Positions 1 to 7,953 of a DNA stretch of 64,000 nt are shown here, piece by piece. The position numbers and the translations under genes are program-made. The stretch's first letter is position 1. Each line of letters starts with the position of its first letter. The DNA comes from Armatimonadota bacterium (GTDB taxonomy: Bacteria; Armatimonadota; Fimbriimonadia; Fimbriimonadales; Fimbriimonadaceae): contig JAFDWR010000001.1 of NCBI GenBank assembly GCA_018268355.1, positions 215,961-279,960 of the forward strand. The letters run 5' to 3'. The notes beneath the pieces were generated by a model. It had not been told where the DNA came from. It worked only from the letters and a program-made list of their open reading frames with translations, and ran no database searches.

Positions 1-183
1 AACTACGTCATCGAAGTGCTCAACTTTGGTGGCATGACCTCTACGATCGACACCAGCGCCGAGTACTACACCTCGGGTAGCTACTTCTTCACCGGCGTGG
101 TTCCGGTTCCGGAGCCCGCGAGTATGGTTGCGCTCGGTCTTGGCGCGATCGCCCTCGTTCGCCGCCGACGAAAGCAAAGCTAA
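1..183 (+). CDS. PEP-CTERM anchored secreted protein, C-terminal end only
   Basis: The window opens inside this gene, so only the last 60 residues are visible. They end in a textbook PEP-CTERM signal: VPVPEPASM, then a hydrophobic stretch (VALGLGAIALV), then the basic tail RRRRKQS. In this family the signal directs an exported protein to an exosortase-type transpeptidase that processes it at the cell envelope. The part before the signal (GGMTSTIDTSAEYY) is not enough to name a domain. No exosortase gene is in the window. A good terminator follows the stop. Confidence 0.85.
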   Translation, partial: NYVIEVLNFGGMTSTIDTSAEYYTSGSYFFTGVVPVPEPASMVALGLGAIALVRRRRKQS

Positions 184-208
184 GGCTCGCCGTTACGCAA
201 ACTAGAAT

Positions 209-243
209 CGCCTGCCGCACATTGCGGCGGGCGATTTGCTTTT
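209..243 (+). terminator. Rho-independent terminator after the PEP-CTERM gene
   Basis: A 10-bp GC-rich stem (209-218 with 224-233, one G-U pair) with a 5-base loop is followed by the T-rich run ATTTGCTTTT. It separates the PEP-CTERM gene from the next promoter. Confidence 0.8.
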
Positions 244-274
244 CAGAACGGTGGCGGTCTGATAGGATAGGCGC

Positions 275-1096
275 ATGTCTGAGAGTGCCCCCGAGTCGGC
301 CCCGATTGCTCCCACCCCTCCCGAGAAGGTCCATGGTGCCGGCCTCGGCTATCTACTCGGTGGGATTCTCGCTCTTGTGCTGCTTTATGCGCTCTATGCG
401 TTTTGGAGCCAGACCGGCCCGTTTGCGTGGCTCGCGGGAGTGCAGGACTCGCTGCTCGGCGGCGTCGCCGCGAAGCTGACCTTCATCTTCTACTTGATCA
501 TCGTGATGATTCCGGTTGGGCTGATCGGCGGGCTGATCAACCGCTGCGAAGGGAAGGGGATGTTGGTGGCGATTGCTCCGGTCGCCTTGGTGGTCGGCTT
601 CCACTTGCTTCTCACATTGTTCCTGCTCATCAAGGGCGGATCCCCGGGCGCGCCGCAGGGCCTCGCCGAACACCTCAAGCAGGTTTCTTTCATCTCCCAC
701 GAGGCCACCTTCAACACCGCCGACCTCGTTAAGCTCGACCTCGCGAACGCGGCGACAATCTCGTCCGGACGGGTGGGAAGCTCCACCACCTCAACCGGCG
801 ACGTGTATGTCCTGTTCGACCGCTCGGCTTGGCCCGATCCAGGAACTCCGGTGTATGTGAAGACGACGAAGAGCGAACTGGAGAGCATCGTCGACCAGCC
901 GACCTTCCCAGGCACGATCTCGAAGGGGCCGATTCCGTTTCTCGCCCGAAAGAACCTGAACGATTTGCCCAGCCCGATTGGCGTCGTGATTGAGCCGAAG
1001 GCGACGGTCCGCGGCACGATGATGGCCCCTGGATTCGTCTACGGTGCGCTGGTGATCTTCGCGCTGTACCTGATGTTCAAGGGAGCAAAGAATTGA
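275..1096 (+). CDS. Hypothetical multi-pass membrane protein
   Basis: The product has 273 residues. A Pro/Ala-rich N-terminal tail of about 25 residues is followed by three hydrophobic helices near residues 25-45, 70-90 and 100-118. Then comes a soluble, probably extracytoplasmic part of about 130 residues, and a final helix near 250-268. I do not recognise the family. The ATG at 275 has no ribosome binding site, but TAGGAT at 263-268 ends six bases before it, which fits a leaderless transcript. A perfect hairpin follows the stop. Confidence 0.85.
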   Translation: MSESAPESAPIAPTPPEKVHGAGLGYLLGGILALVLLYALYAFWSQTGPFAWLAGVQDSLLGGVAAKLTFIFYLIIVMIPVGLIGGLINRCEGKGMLVAIAPVALVVGFHLLLTLFLLIKGGSPGAPQGLAEHLKQVSFISHEATFNTADLVKLDLANAATISSGRVGSSTTSTGDVYVLFDRSAWPDPGTPVYVKTTKSELESIVDQPTFPGTISKGPIPFLARKNLNDLPSPIGVVIEPKATVRGTMMAPGFVYGALVIFALYLMFKGAKN

Positions 1097-1103
1097 GTTC
1101 GAC

Positions 1104-1136
1104 ACGACTTCGCCCCGCAGTGCGGGGCGAAGTCGT
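1104..1136. terminator. Perfect 16-bp inverted repeat between convergent genes
   Basis: Bases 1104-1119 are exactly complementary to 1121-1136. The stem is very strong, but neither side has a run of T, so termination is inferred from its place between two convergent genes. Confidence 0.5.
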
Positions 1137-1187
1137 GGTCTCAGGCGAGCGGAGATAGGTCCCCGTCGCCGATAACGCAGGGCAGGC

Positions 1188-1616
1188 TTAGCCCACCTTC
1201 ATCTTCATTTCCGTGCGCTTCATGCCGCACTTCGGGCACTTGCCGCCCTTCGTGGCGGTGGTTTTGCACTTCTCGCAGGCGTAGTAGGTCGCCATCTTTT
1301 GGCAGTCCATGCCGCACTTCGAGCACTTGCCGGGTTCCTTCATGGAGGTCTTGCAGTGGTCGCATTCGTAGGTGATGCGGGCCTTCTGAGCCTTTAGGTC
1401 CATCTGGCAGGTCGGGCACTTGCCCTTCTTGTCCATCGCCATCTTGCAATGCTCGCAGACGTAAACCTTGGTCGACTTGCTCGCCTTGCCGGCGGCCTTG
1501 TTTTCATTGCCAGACTTCGGCGGCTTGGGTTTGCTGGTTTGGGCGTGGCTGATCGGCGCGAAAACGGCGGTCACCATGAGGACAAGAACCAAGAGGATGG
1601 TTTGTTTCAGTTTCAT
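1188..1616 (-). CDS. Exported protein with three zinc-knuckle repeats
   Basis: The product has 142 residues. A signal peptide (about residues 1-25, ending ISHA) is followed by a Lys-rich linker. Then come three copies of a four-cysteine module of the form YxCxxCK...GKCxxC-M: Cys 54/57/67/70, 85/88/98/101 and 114/117/127/130. The repeats resemble the heavy-metal-binding domain seen on metal-efflux proteins (CPxCGM motif), so zinc or another soft metal is the likely ligand; this is inference. A GGAG lies nine bases before the ATG. It stands alone. Confidence 0.8.
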   Translation of the reverse strand: MKLKQTILLVLVLMVTAVFAPISHAQTSKPKPPKSGNENKAAGKASKSTKVYVCEHCKMAMDKKGKCPTCQMDLKAQKARITYECDHCKTSMKEPGKCSKCGMDCQKMATYYACEKCKTTATKGGKCPKCGMKRTEMKMKVG

Positions 1617-1737
1617 GAGTTAGCTCCAGTGAGTGGCAACCAAAATCGGTTACCCATCGGCCAGAACGAGGAATCAGTCGTAAAGTTCCTTAATTTCTCG
1701 AAACAAGACGGAACGTGTTGGCGTACGCTAGGCAAGC

Positions 1738-2199
1738 ATGAATTCTTCGCGCGCCACAGAGTCTCGGAATCAGATGGAAGGCCTCATCCAAGCCGTCCTC
1801 GACCTCCCCAAGGAGAAGCAAAATCAACCGCCGAACGCGAAGTGCTTTTCGCCGAGCGGCGTGCTTGAGCACATGGCCCTCGTGGAAGTGATCTATCCGC
1901 CGATGGTCAGCAGCACGGGGAGCTGGCGCCGGGCAGGGTTCATCTATGGACGAGTTCTCGAGCGGATGCGATCAGCGAAGAAGATCGGCACCATGGGTTC
2001 GATGACGCCGAGGGCCGAACTCCCGCCAGAGGAGACCGCCGCTAAGTGGCGGAAGGCCCGCGCTGACATTGAGGCCAAACTCCAGACGACACCCGATGCT
2101 GTCCTCCGCCATCCCCTTTTCGGAACGATGACCGAAGACCAGCTCTGGGACCTTCTCGACGCCCACACCCACTACCACCTTGTCAATCTGAACGGTTGA
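1738..2199 (+). CDS. DinB-like superfamily protein
   Basis: The product has 153 residues and a four-helix-bundle pattern with histidines in the DinB-like places: EHMA near residue 43, and a C-terminal DAHTHYHLVNL in which the histidines would complete a metal site. Members include thiol-dependent S-transferases and many proteins of unknown activity, so the reaction is not known. The ATG has no ribosome binding site but follows TACGCT (1724-1729) by eight bases, so it is probably leaderless. Two other DinB-like genes lie near 40.6 and 42.9 kb. Confidence 0.8.
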   Translation: MNSSRATESRNQMEGLIQAVLDLPKEKQNQPPNAKCFSPSGVLEHMALVEVIYPPMVSSTGSWRRAGFIYGRVLERMRSAKKIGTMGSMTPRAELPPEETAAKWRKARADIEAKLQTTPDAVLRHPLFGTMTEDQLWDLLDAHTHYHLVNLNG

Positions 2200-2259
2200 T
2201 GACGGTGGGAACCATTTGAGGCCACCAACCCTTACGAGAGCACGTAAGGAACTATTGGG

Positions 2260-2955
2260 ATGAGACCACAACGACGAGGAATACCGATGTTGGCCCTGCT
2301 GGCGATCACTGCGATCGGCTGTGCAAAGGGCCTACCCCAGATGGAGCCCGCAGCGGCTCCCCCCAAAGCAAAGAAGATGGAATTGAGCACGATGGTGATT
2401 GGCGGCGGCTGTTTTTGGTGCGTCGAATCGATTTATGAGGACCTCAAAGGGGTCGTCAAGGTGGAAAGCGGTTACGCTGGCGGCAGCATTCCGAATCCAA
2501 CCTACCAGCAGGTGTGTTCCGGCCAAACCGGACACGCTGAGGTCGTGAAGATCACCTTCAACCCCGAGGAAGTCTCGGCGGCTGACCTTCTGCGGATCTT
2601 CTTCACCGTCCACGATCCAACGACGCTGAACCGTCAGGGCAACGACTACGGAACGCAGTATCGCTCAGCGATCTTTGTCTCGAATGAAGAGGAAAAGGCG
2701 CTCGCGCTCAAGATCATGAAGGAGATCACCGACGCCAAGATTTGGCCGAACCGACTGGTCACCACGATCGAGCCGCTACGCGCGTTCTACATGGCCGAGG
2801 ACTACCATCAGAACTACTTTGCGAAGTTCGAAAAGGCAACCCCGGCTGAGAAGGCGAAGATGAACGCTGGCTACTGCCAGTTCATCATCGAACCGAAGGT
2901 TCGCAAGTTCCGCGAGAAGTACGCGGCGAAGCTGAAGAAGAAGGGCGGAGAATAA
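2260..2955 (+). CDS. msrA: Peptide methionine sulfoxide reductase A, lipoprotein form
   Basis: MsrA reduces methionine-S-sulfoxide in proteins. The active-site motif GGCFWC is present (catalytic Cys 51), as are the family blocks VESGYAGG, GHAEVV and YGTQYRSAIF, and a late Cys in AGYCQF that may resolve the disulfide. The N-terminus from 2260 (basic MRPQRRG, hydrophobic core, lipobox ITAIGC) is a lipoprotein signal, so the enzyme probably works outside the inner membrane. AAGGA lies nine bases upstream of this ATG. An alternative ATG at 2287 also has a good GAGGA but would lose the basic n-region. Confidence 0.95.
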   Translation: MRPQRRGIPMLALLAITAIGCAKGLPQMEPAAAPPKAKKMELSTMVIGGGCFWCVESIYEDLKGVVKVESGYAGGSIPNPTYQQVCSGQTGHAEVVKITFNPEEVSAADLLRIFFTVHDPTTLNRQGNDYGTQYRSAIFVSNEEEKALALKIMKEITDAKIWPNRLVTTIEPLRAFYMAEDYHQNYFAKFEKATPAEKAKMNAGYCQFIIEPKVRKFREKYAAKLKKKGGE

Positions 2956-2962
2956 TCCCGCT

Positions 2963-3877
2963 CTAGGCACCGCGAGGTGCCGAACGGAACGGAGTGCCGA
3001 CGGCTCTGCAATACGAGCCGAAGGCCACTCCGGCCAGCACCACCGCAAACCCCACCCACTGGAGCGGGGCAAGCACCGTCCCGAAGACCGCATACGCGAA
3101 GAGGGAAGAGAGCGGAGGCACCACGAACTGGTACATCGTTGCCGCCGAGGGGCCGATCTGAGCAATCCCGAGGTAGTACATCAGGAACGCCACCACGCCG
3201 CTCGCGAAGACGACCTGGGCGAGATTCCACCAAACGTAGGGCTCCAAGCCGCCCCAGTTCACCTCAAGCGCGGCGCGCGTCCCCATGACGAGCAGCAAGG
3301 GAAGTGCTCCGGGAAGCGACGACGTCAGCACGAGCCCGGCGGGATATTTGCCGAGCAGCGGCCGGGCGATTGCGGTTGACAAAGCCCAGACCACCGCCGA
3401 AGCGAGAACCATGACGTTCGCGATGAGCGAGCCGTGGAGCTTCTGATCGCCGCCCGCCATCAAGAGACCGACGCCAGAAAACGCCACCACCGCCCCGACC
3501 ATCGCCCAGCCGTTCGCCTTCTCCTGGCGGAAGAGCACCGCGAAGATTGGTGTGAGAATCGGCACGGTGGCGAGCAAGATCGCGGCTTCGCTCGGCGTAG
3601 TCCCCTTGAGGCCGTGGAGGAACAGGGCCATATAAAGCCCCATCGAAAGGAAGCCCACAAACAGGCACCGCAGAAGGTCGTCCTTATCGACCCAGATCCT
3701 TCCGAATCGCCACTTTGCCCAGACGGCGAGGCAGATCCACATCGGGATCCAGCGCACAAGCGCAACCGCGTCGGGAGGGACCTGCTTGTAGACGAGCTTC
3801 ATCGAAACGAAGTTGAAGCCCCAACACAGCATGGTGATCACGAGAGGGAGGTTGATCGCCTTGACTCGTGAACTCAC
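2963..3877 (-). CDS. EamA/DMT family transporter
   Basis: The product has about 304 residues and ten hydrophobic helices arranged as two EamA repeats, typical of drug/metabolite exporters (RhaT/YedA-like). The first helix reads ITMLCWGFNFVSMKL. The substrate cannot be read from sequence. I place the start at GTG 3877, because TATGCT (3889-3884) ends six bases upstream, giving a leaderless start. An in-frame ATG at 3901 would overlap the divergent gene's promoter. It converges on msrA with seven bases between the stops. Confidence 0.88.
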   Translation of the reverse strand: MSSRVKAINLPLVITMLCWGFNFVSMKLVYKQVPPDAVALVRWIPMWICLAVWAKWRFGRIWVDKDDLLRCLFVGFLSMGLYMALFLHGLKGTTPSEAAILLATVPILTPIFAVLFRQEKANGWAMVGAVVAFSGVGLLMAGGDQKLHGSLIANVMVLASAVVWALSTAIARPLLGKYPAGLVLTSSLPGALPLLLVMGTRAALEVNWGGLEPYVWWNLAQVVFASGVVAFLMYYLGIAQIGPSAATMYQFVVPPLSSLFAYAVFGTVLAPLQWVGFAVVLAGVAFGSYCRAVGTPFRSAPRGA

Positions 3878-3909
3878 GTGCGGAGCATACCGGGTGTACA
3901 CTTCTGCTG

Positions 3910-5199
3910 ATGGTCACCTTCACGTGTGCTTTGTTGATCCTTCAGGCAAAGTCCACCGCTGCGTCACGAATGGACCTTGGCGAGCGAGTGAAGCGATTGG
4001 ATCGTTTGTGGGTGGACCAGAAGGACATCCCGCGACGCCGGCAAGCGGTGGTCAGCATCAACGGGAGCGTTGGCTCGTTTTTCAGCGCGAAGTGGTCGGA
4101 AGCCTCGCGCCAGCTCGATGAGGCCTGCGCGGCCCTCCGAGGCGAGAAGATCAGCACGAGCGACGCGATCTCCCTTCGATTCGAGCCTCCGGTTGTTGAA
4201 CCCAAGACCAAGGCCAAGCTCCGCATCTCGTGGGCCTATTCCCCCAAAGAGTTCCGCGCGGTCCGCATCCAAGTGGGAGGTCAGTCGGTTTCGGCGATCC
4301 CGGGTCGCACGATCACGATTGACGTCCAACCCGAAATTGCGGTGCCGGAGCTGAGGGCGGGTGGCGATGCAGGCGTGCTTGTTCCGATCACCGTGGATGG
4401 CTCGACTCGGTTCACTTACCTCAGCGTGGTGAAGAGCTATCGACCCCGGCTGGAACGACTAGAGGAGTCCACCAAACCCGAAGTCCTCGGCCTTGTCGAC
4501 GTCCTCAACAAGTCCCTCGATCCCGACCACGAGGACGAGACCGATCCGTCGTTTGTCCAGCTCCTCGGCACCGCCGAGATCATGGAGGCGGGCGACCTGA
4601 GTTCGATCAATGAGTTGTTTACCTGCAGCTATGGCAGCACCAAGTTCCGCGTCGCCTTGCCCAAGGGCAGTCGAAAGGGTCCGATGACCGTCGTGATCGC
4701 TTATCACGGTGCGGGGGCGTCGCAGAACATGTTCTTCGAGTCCTATGGCGGCGGCATGGTTGCCAACGAGGCCCTCAAGCGGGGTTGGATCTTCGTCGCG
4801 CCGACCGTTCGTGCGGGTGCGTACGAGGACATCCTGAAGTGGCTGCGCGAGCGCGCCAAGATCAATGTCAGCCGAGTCGTGCTCATGGGCCACAGCATGG
4901 GCGGGGGTGCGGTCTTCTCAGAAGCGAACAAGATGTCGCCCAAGCCCGATGCGCTGGTGGCATTTGCGCCTGCCGCGGGCGTCGTGCCTGAGGGCCTGAA
5001 GTCGATCCCGCTCTTCCTCGCGGTCGGAAAGCAGGAGATGGGGATGATCCAGAGCAACGTTCAACGGATGTCGAAGTCGATGGCGGGCTCCCCAAGCTTT
5101 GAACTCTTTGAGGCCGACCCTTGCGAGCATCTAATGATCGTCGCCGATGCGGCGAGGCCTGCATTCACTTTCTTGGATCGGGTGCTATCGCGCCGGTAA
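3910..5199 (+). CDS. Secreted alpha/beta hydrolase
   Basis: The product has about 429 residues. A short hydrophobic signal (MVTFTCALLILQAKS) is followed by about 230 residues with no recognised domain and then an alpha/beta-hydrolase fold. The nucleophile elbow GHSMGG is near residue 329, an oxyanion-type strand VVIAYHGAGAS precedes it, and a late His lies in DPCEHLMIV. The substrate is unknown; it resembles dienelactone hydrolase and poly-hydroxyalkanoate depolymerase-like esterases. The start at 3910 follows TACACT (3897-3902) by seven bases. Confidence 0.82.
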   Translation: MVTFTCALLILQAKSTAASRMDLGERVKRLDRLWVDQKDIPRRRQAVVSINGSVGSFFSAKWSEASRQLDEACAALRGEKISTSDAISLRFEPPVVEPKTKAKLRISWAYSPKEFRAVRIQVGGQSVSAIPGRTITIDVQPEIAVPELRAGGDAGVLVPITVDGSTRFTYLSVVKSYRPRLERLEESTKPEVLGLVDVLNKSLDPDHEDETDPSFVQLLGTAEIMEAGDLSSINELFTCSYGSTKFRVALPKGSRKGPMTVVIAYHGAGASQNMFFESYGGGMVANEALKRGWIFVAPTVRAGAYEDILKWLRERAKINVSRVVLMGHSMGGGAVFSEANKMSPKPDALVAFAPAAGVVPEGLKSIPLFLAVGKQEMGMIQSNVQRMSKSMAGSPSFELFEADPCEHLMIVADAARPAFTFLDRVLSRR

Positions 5200-5215
5200 A
5201 CTAGAGTCCACATCT

Positions 5216-5764
5216 ATGGACCCTGAAAACCAAGTTCAAGAGCAGCAACCCGTTGAGGTTGACGAATCGACCCAAGAAGCGGAAGTTCAAGCAGCCGAAT
5301 CTCAGCTTCGAGAGGATATGGAGCGTCTCCAGGCCGAATCGGAGGGCCTCCGCGATCAGCTTCTTCGAACGATGGCCGACTTCCAGAACTTCCGGAAGCG
5401 CCAGATCGAACAGCGACAAGCCGAGCAAGACCGCCTTGTCGAAGGCATCGCCCGTGAGCTTCTTCCGATCTTGGACAACTTCGAGCGCACCGTCCGCTCG
5501 ATCGACGCCGGAGCGACTCTCGACTCGATTCGAGAAGGCATCCTTTCTGTCGAGCGCCAGTTCCGCAACGTCCTCGCCAATAAGGGCGTCGAGCGCATTG
5601 AGTCGGTTGGAAAGCCGTTTGATCCGGAAATCCACGAGGCGCTCGCGGTTGAAGTGACCGCCGAGGCCGAACCCGACACCGTCGTGATCGAGATTGAGCC
5701 TGGATACACCTTGAATGGCCGAACCATTCGACCGTCCAAGGTCAAGGTGGCTCAAGCACCATGA
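5216..5764 (+). CDS. grpE: Nucleotide exchange factor GrpE
   Basis: GrpE releases ADP from DnaK during protein folding. The 182-residue product has the usual acidic, Gln/Glu-rich N-terminal tail, a long coiled coil (about 25-85), the family block LLRTMADFQNFRKR, and the C-terminal beta domain with GFTL-type ending (here PGYTLNGRTIRPSKVKV). The ATG at 5216 gives a normal length. An in-frame start inside the previous gene (5147) would add an unlikely extension. TAGAGT at 5202-5207 may be its -10. The stop overlaps glmM by ATGA. Confidence 0.96.
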   Translation: MDPENQVQEQQPVEVDESTQEAEVQAAESQLREDMERLQAESEGLRDQLLRTMADFQNFRKRQIEQRQAEQDRLVEGIARELLPILDNFERTVRSIDAGATLDSIREGILSVERQFRNVLANKGVERIESVGKPFDPEIHEALAVEVTAEAEPDTVVIEIEPGYTLNGRTIRPSKVKVAQAP

Positions 5765-7140
5765 GCCGCAAGTACTTCGGCACCGATGGCGTTCGCGGCG
5801 TCGCCAACCGCGACCTCACGCCCCAACTCGCCTTCAGCCTGGGCCAAGGCGCGGGCCGCTGGCTCGTGCAGACCGGCCAGCGACGCCGCGTCGTCATTGG
5901 GCGCGACACTCGAAAGAGCGGCAGCATGCTCGGCGCAGCCCTCGCGGCTGGTTTCTGCTCGGTAGGGGTGGAAGTCACCACGCTTGGCGTCGCCCCGACC
6001 CCGGCGGTGGCAACCGTCGCTCGCATCGGCGACTACGGCATGGGTGCGATCATCTCGGCCAGCCACAACCCCGCACCGGATAACGGCATCAAGTTTGTCG
6101 GCCACGACGGTCGCAAGCTGCCCGATGAGGTCGAGGAGCTCATCGAGGGCCTCTTTGATGCCGATGAGCCCGCCCCGACCGGTGGGGAAGTCGGGTTCAT
6201 CCAAGCCAACCCGGCAGAGCTGGAGATCTACTTCAACATCCTGATCAAGATCGCGGGCGACGGCCTAAAGGGAATGAAGCTGGTCGTCGATTGTGCCCAC
6301 GGGGCGGCCTACGAGCTCGCCCCGCGCGTGCTTCGACACCTTGGCGCCGAGGTCGAGGTTATCGAATCCGAGCCGGACGGCCTGAACATCAATCGGCATT
6401 GCGGCGCGACCCACCCCGACACCATTCAGAACGCCACGATTGAGCACGACGCTGATCTTGGCATCGCCTTCGACGGCGACGCGGACCGCGTCATCTTCTC
6501 CGACCGGAAGGGACGCCTCATCAATGGCGACCGGACGATTGGCCTTTGGGCTGTCGCCGAACAGGCGGCGGGACGGCTCAGCCCGCCGATTGTGGTTGGC
6601 ACCGTGATGACCAACGGCGGACTCGAGGCCTTCCTCACTACCCAAGGCATCAAGCTGGAACGAACGCCGGTCGGCGACAAGTATGTGGCGAAGAGGATCA
6701 ACGAGACCTCCAGCCGAGTCGGTGGCGAGCAGTCGGGCCACATCATCTTCCCCGAGCACGGGCCCACCGGTGACGGCCTCGCCACGATGCTCGAGTTCCT
6801 CCGCATCCTCAAGGCGAGCGGACGGACCTCCGAGGACCTCTTTGACCTGTATCAGCCTTGGCCTCAGGTCTTGGTGAACATGGGCGTTGCCGACCGCGCG
6901 ACCTGGGACCGGCCCGACGCGGTCCAGAATGCGCTCCGATCGGCGAAGGAGCTCCTCGGCGATCATGGCCGGGTGAACGTTCGCCCGAGCGGGACCCAGC
7001 CTGTCGTTCGCGTCATGGTCGAAGCGAGCACATCGGAGCTTCGAGACGAGGTTTGCCAGATGATTGTCTCGGCCATCGAAGGTGAATCGGGCGGAACGGT
7101 GAAGAGCCGGGTGGATTTGACTCATGCTCTTGGCGATTGA
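5761..7140 (+). CDS. glmM: Phosphoglucosamine mutase
   Basis: GlmM converts glucosamine-6-phosphate to glucosamine-1-phosphate for UDP-GlcNAc, and so for peptidoglycan and lipopolysaccharide. The 459-residue protein begins RKYFGTDGVRG, has the phosphoserine loop ISASHNP (Ser 101), the metal loop DGDADR, the substrate loop GGEQSGH and the C-terminal phosphate-binding RPSGTQPVVRVM. Length is normal. It is translationally coupled to grpE (ATGA) and overlaps coaX by 17 bases. Confidence 0.97.
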   Translation: MSRKYFGTDGVRGVANRDLTPQLAFSLGQGAGRWLVQTGQRRRVVIGRDTRKSGSMLGAALAAGFCSVGVEVTTLGVAPTPAVATVARIGDYGMGAIISASHNPAPDNGIKFVGHDGRKLPDEVEELIEGLFDADEPAPTGGEVGFIQANPAELEIYFNILIKIAGDGLKGMKLVVDCAHGAAYELAPRVLRHLGAEVEVIESEPDGLNINRHCGATHPDTIQNATIEHDADLGIAFDGDADRVIFSDRKGRLINGDRTIGLWAVAEQAAGRLSPPIVVGTVMTNGGLEAFLTTQGIKLERTPVGDKYVAKRINETSSRVGGEQSGHIIFPEHGPTGDGLATMLEFLRILKASGRTSEDLFDLYQPWPQVLVNMGVADRATWDRPDAVQNALRSAKELLGDHGRVNVRPSGTQPVVRVMVEASTSELRDEVCQMIVSAIEGESGGTVKSRVDLTHALGD

Positions 7141-7891
7141 TGTAGGCAACACTCAAACCGTTTACGGCGTTTGGGACCGGTCGGCTTGGCGGGCCCAATG
7201 GCGGCGCGCGACGAAGCACGAGGACACCGAGGACGAGATTATCGCCTGGCTCAAGCTCATGTTTGAGCTCGACGAGATTCCGCTCCACTTGGATGGGGTC
7301 GTTGCTGCGTCGGTGGTGCCGTCGCTCGATCTTTCGATCAGCCGACTCGCAGAAAAGTGGCTGAAGTGTCCGTGCTACTTCCTGCGTCATGGCGACCAGG
7401 TGGGCATCCCGGTGGACTACCAGCCCGCGACATCGGTGGGCGCGGACCGCATCGCGAACGTGCTTGCCGCAATGGCGATCGTAAAGCCGCCATTCATCGT
7501 CGTTGATTTCGGCACTGCCACCACCTTTGACGTGGTCGATGGGCGGGGCCACTATCTCGGTGGTTCGATCATGACCGGCGTTGAAGTTTCATCGGCGGCA
7601 CTCTTTGGTCGCACGGCGAAACTCCCCCAGGTCGCCCTTGAGGTCCCCGAGAAGGCGATTGGCCAGAGCACACCCTCCGCGCTTCAATCCGGCATCATGT
7701 TTGGCTATGCGGGCGCGGTGGACGCGATTGTTGCCCGGATTCGGGCCGAGCTCGGTTCCGAGGCGGTGGCACTCGCTACCGGGGGCCTGGGCGGCAAGTT
7801 CATTGGCGCGGCAAAGACGCTCGACTCTTATCACCCAATGCTCACGCTCGATGGCCTGGTGATGGCCCTTCCTTCGCTCAAGGCGGAGTAA
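7124..7891 (+). CDS. coaX: Type III pantothenate kinase
   Basis: CoaX phosphorylates pantothenate, the first step of coenzyme A synthesis. The 255-residue protein shows the ASKHA-fold phosphate loop LLAIDVGNTQT at the N-terminus, the GADRIAN block and VDFGTATTFD. The family's usual GG-x-I-x-PG motif reads GGSIMTG here, with Thr in place of Pro. The gene starts inside glmM, so it is probably the last gene of a grpE-glmM-coaX transcript ending at the terminator just downstream. Confidence 0.95.
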   Translation: MLLAIDVGNTQTVYGVWDRSAWRAQWRRATKHEDTEDEIIAWLKLMFELDEIPLHLDGVVAASVVPSLDLSISRLAEKWLKCPCYFLRHGDQVGIPVDYQPATSVGADRIANVLAAMAIVKPPFIVVDFGTATTFDVVDGRGHYLGGSIMTGVEVSSAALFGRTAKLPQVALEVPEKAIGQSTPSALQSGIMFGYAGAVDAIVARIRAELGSEAVALATGGLGGKFIGAAKTLDSYHPMLTLDGLVMALPSLKAE

Positions 7892-7906
7892 CCCTCCCAA
7901 ACGAAA

Positions 7907-7950
7907 ACGGACCCCAGCCGAATTGGCTTGGGCCCGTTCTCTTTGCTTCT
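7907..7950 (+). terminator. Terminator after coaX
   Basis: An imperfect 13-bp stem (about 7907-7919 with 7925-7937, two mismatches) is followed by TCTCTTTGCTTCT. It lies between convergent genes and probably serves the grpE-glmM-coaX transcript. Confidence 0.6.
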
Positions 7951-7953
7951 GGT

